NCBI GenBank assembly: GCA_964551645.1
Contig: CAZKDV010000062.1
Coordinates: forward strand, 1 to 14,852
Source: CAZKDV01 sp964551645
Lineage (GTDB): Bacteria > Bacteroidota > Bacteroidia > Bacteroidales > DTU049
Length of the DNA: 14,852 nucleotides
Direction of reading: 5' to 3'
Part shown: positions 14,156 through 14,852 of the stretch, piece after piece
Layout of the letters: every line of letters starts with the position of its first letter
How positions within the stretch are numbered: the stretch's first letter is position 1
Notes under the pieces: generated by a model
Database searches by the model: none
What the model was told of the DNA's origin: nothing
What the model saw: the letters and a program-made list of their open reading frames with translations, nothing else
Position numbers and translations under genes: made by a program

Positions 14156-14852
14156 ATGTCGATAAATAATAAAATTTCAGAATTACTTTCTAAGCGTAAT
14201 CAAGCAAAATTAGGCGGAGGCCCAGAGCGAATTGCTGCTCAACACTTGAAAGGAAAACTTACAGCTCGAGAACGCCTTGAATTACTTTTAGACGAAGGAA
14301 GTTTCGAGGAGTTTGATATGTTTGTTTCTCATAGATGTTATGATTTTGGACTTGAAAACAAAAAATACTTAACAGATGGCGTTGTTACTGGATACGGTAC
14401 TATAGACGGAAGATTAGTTTTTGTGTTTTCTCAAGATTTTACAGTCTTTGGTGGTTCTTTGTCAGAAGCATTTGCTAACAAGATTTGTAAAGTGATGGAT
14501 CAGGCATTAAAAGTTGGTGCACCCATTATTGGTATTAATGATAGTGGTGGAGCAAGAATACAAGAAGGAGTGAAAAGTCTTGGTGGATATGCTAACATTT
14601 TTCAGAGAAACATACTAGCATCAGGTGTTGTACCTCAAATTTCTATGATCTTTGGTCCTTGCGCCGGCGGTGCTGTTTATTCACCTGCTCTTACTGACTT
14701 TATTTTGATGTCTAAGGAAAATAGCTATATGTTTGTAACTGGACCGAAAATTGTCAAAACAGTTACAGGAGAAGTTATTAATGAAGACGAATTGGGAGGT
14801 TCAGCTATACATTCATCAAAATCTGGTGTCGCTCACATGGTGTCTGATACTG
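14156..14852 (+). CDS. Acyl-CoA carboxylase/decarboxylase carboxyltransferase subunit, N-terminal part (3' end outside window)
   Basis: The first 232 residues are present and the frame runs open off the window; the full family length is about 510-520. The product is the carboxyltransferase subunit of a biotin-dependent enzyme acting on propionyl- or methylmalonyl-CoA (PccB/MmdA group). Seen motifs are GGGPERIAAQHLKGKLTARERLE near the N terminus, DGVVTGYGTIDGR and FSQDFTVFGGSLSE. The crotonase-like oxyanion-hole region follows with SGGARIQEG (130-138) and FGPCAGGAVYSPALTD (166-181). FVTGPKIVK, VTGE and ELGGS come next. Immediate linkage to the epimerase supports methylmalonyl-CoA as substrate or product. 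Whether it is a propionyl-CoA carboxylase or a sodium-pumping methylmalonyl-CoA decarboxylase depends on genes beyond the window. The start at 14156 is the only sensible one, six bases after mce. Confidence 0.95.
   Translation, partial: MSINNKISELLSKRNQAKLGGGPERIAAQHLKGKLTARERLELLLDEGSFEEFDMFVSHRCYDFGLENKKYLTDGVVTGYGTIDGRLVFVFSQDFTVFGGSLSEAFANKICKVMDQALKVGAPIIGINDSGGARIQEGVKSLGGYANIFQRNILASGVVPQISMIFGPCAGGAVYSPALTDFILMSKENSYMFVTGPKIVKTVTGEVINEDELGGSAIHSSKSGVAHMVSDT

Noticed and set aside
1..14852. Mobile element, defence system, CRISPR or RNA gene in the window
   Set aside because: I looked for transposase, recombinase and toxin motifs, regular repeats and tRNA-like cloverleaf sequence on both strands and saw none; composition also looks even along the window.

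Overview
The window is a gene-dense, AT-rich stretch that looks like the chromosome of a member of the Bacteroidota. The signs are type IX secretion-type C-terminal domains, a BT_3928-like DoxX/MauE membrane protein, DUF6427 and DUF3109 proteins, an SbsA/Big_5-type lipoprotein, starts preceded by A/T-rich sequence instead of a Shine-Dalgarno motif, and TAnnTTTG promoter boxes. A Bacteroidales-like lineage is plausible but cannot be fixed from this sequence. All thirteen genes lie on the + strand, two of them cut by the window edges. I see no tRNA, rRNA, insertion sequence, integrase, CRISPR array or attachment site.

Left part (1-3909): the end of ftsK (DNA translocase), then a LolA-like lipoprotein carrier, a DoxX/MauE-type membrane protein with a thioredoxin-like tail, an oligopeptide-type ABC permease without partners, and a small protein with two PspC domains. 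Gaps are only 11-15 bases, so this looks like one transcription unit concerned with the cell envelope and division.

Middle part (3934-10365): a large exported protein with two Ig-like plus lamin-tail units, a DUF3109 cysteine-cluster protein two bases behind it, purD (purine synthesis), a DUF6427 polytopic membrane protein, and a small secreted protein with a choice-of-anchor-J-like body and a type A T9SS sorting domain. The last has its own -7 promoter box.

Right part (10366-14852): a 227-base gene-free gap holding a promoter-like box, a perfect 12-bp hairpin and a second promoter-like box next to pgi. Then come pgi (glycolysis), an overlapping lipoprotein gene with an SbsA-type Ig domain, a short gap with a hairpin and promoter box, then methylmalonyl-CoA epimerase and the start of a biotin-dependent acyl-CoA carboxylase/decarboxylase carboxyltransferase subunit. 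The last two form a propionate/methylmalonyl-CoA unit that continues beyond the window.

Most of this is ordinary core genome. I found no convincing new multi-gene system. The items most worth a second look are the possible short RNA in front of pgi, the two CxC pairs in the DoxX/MauE-type protein, the doubled PspC protein, and the repeated architecture of the lamin-tail protein.
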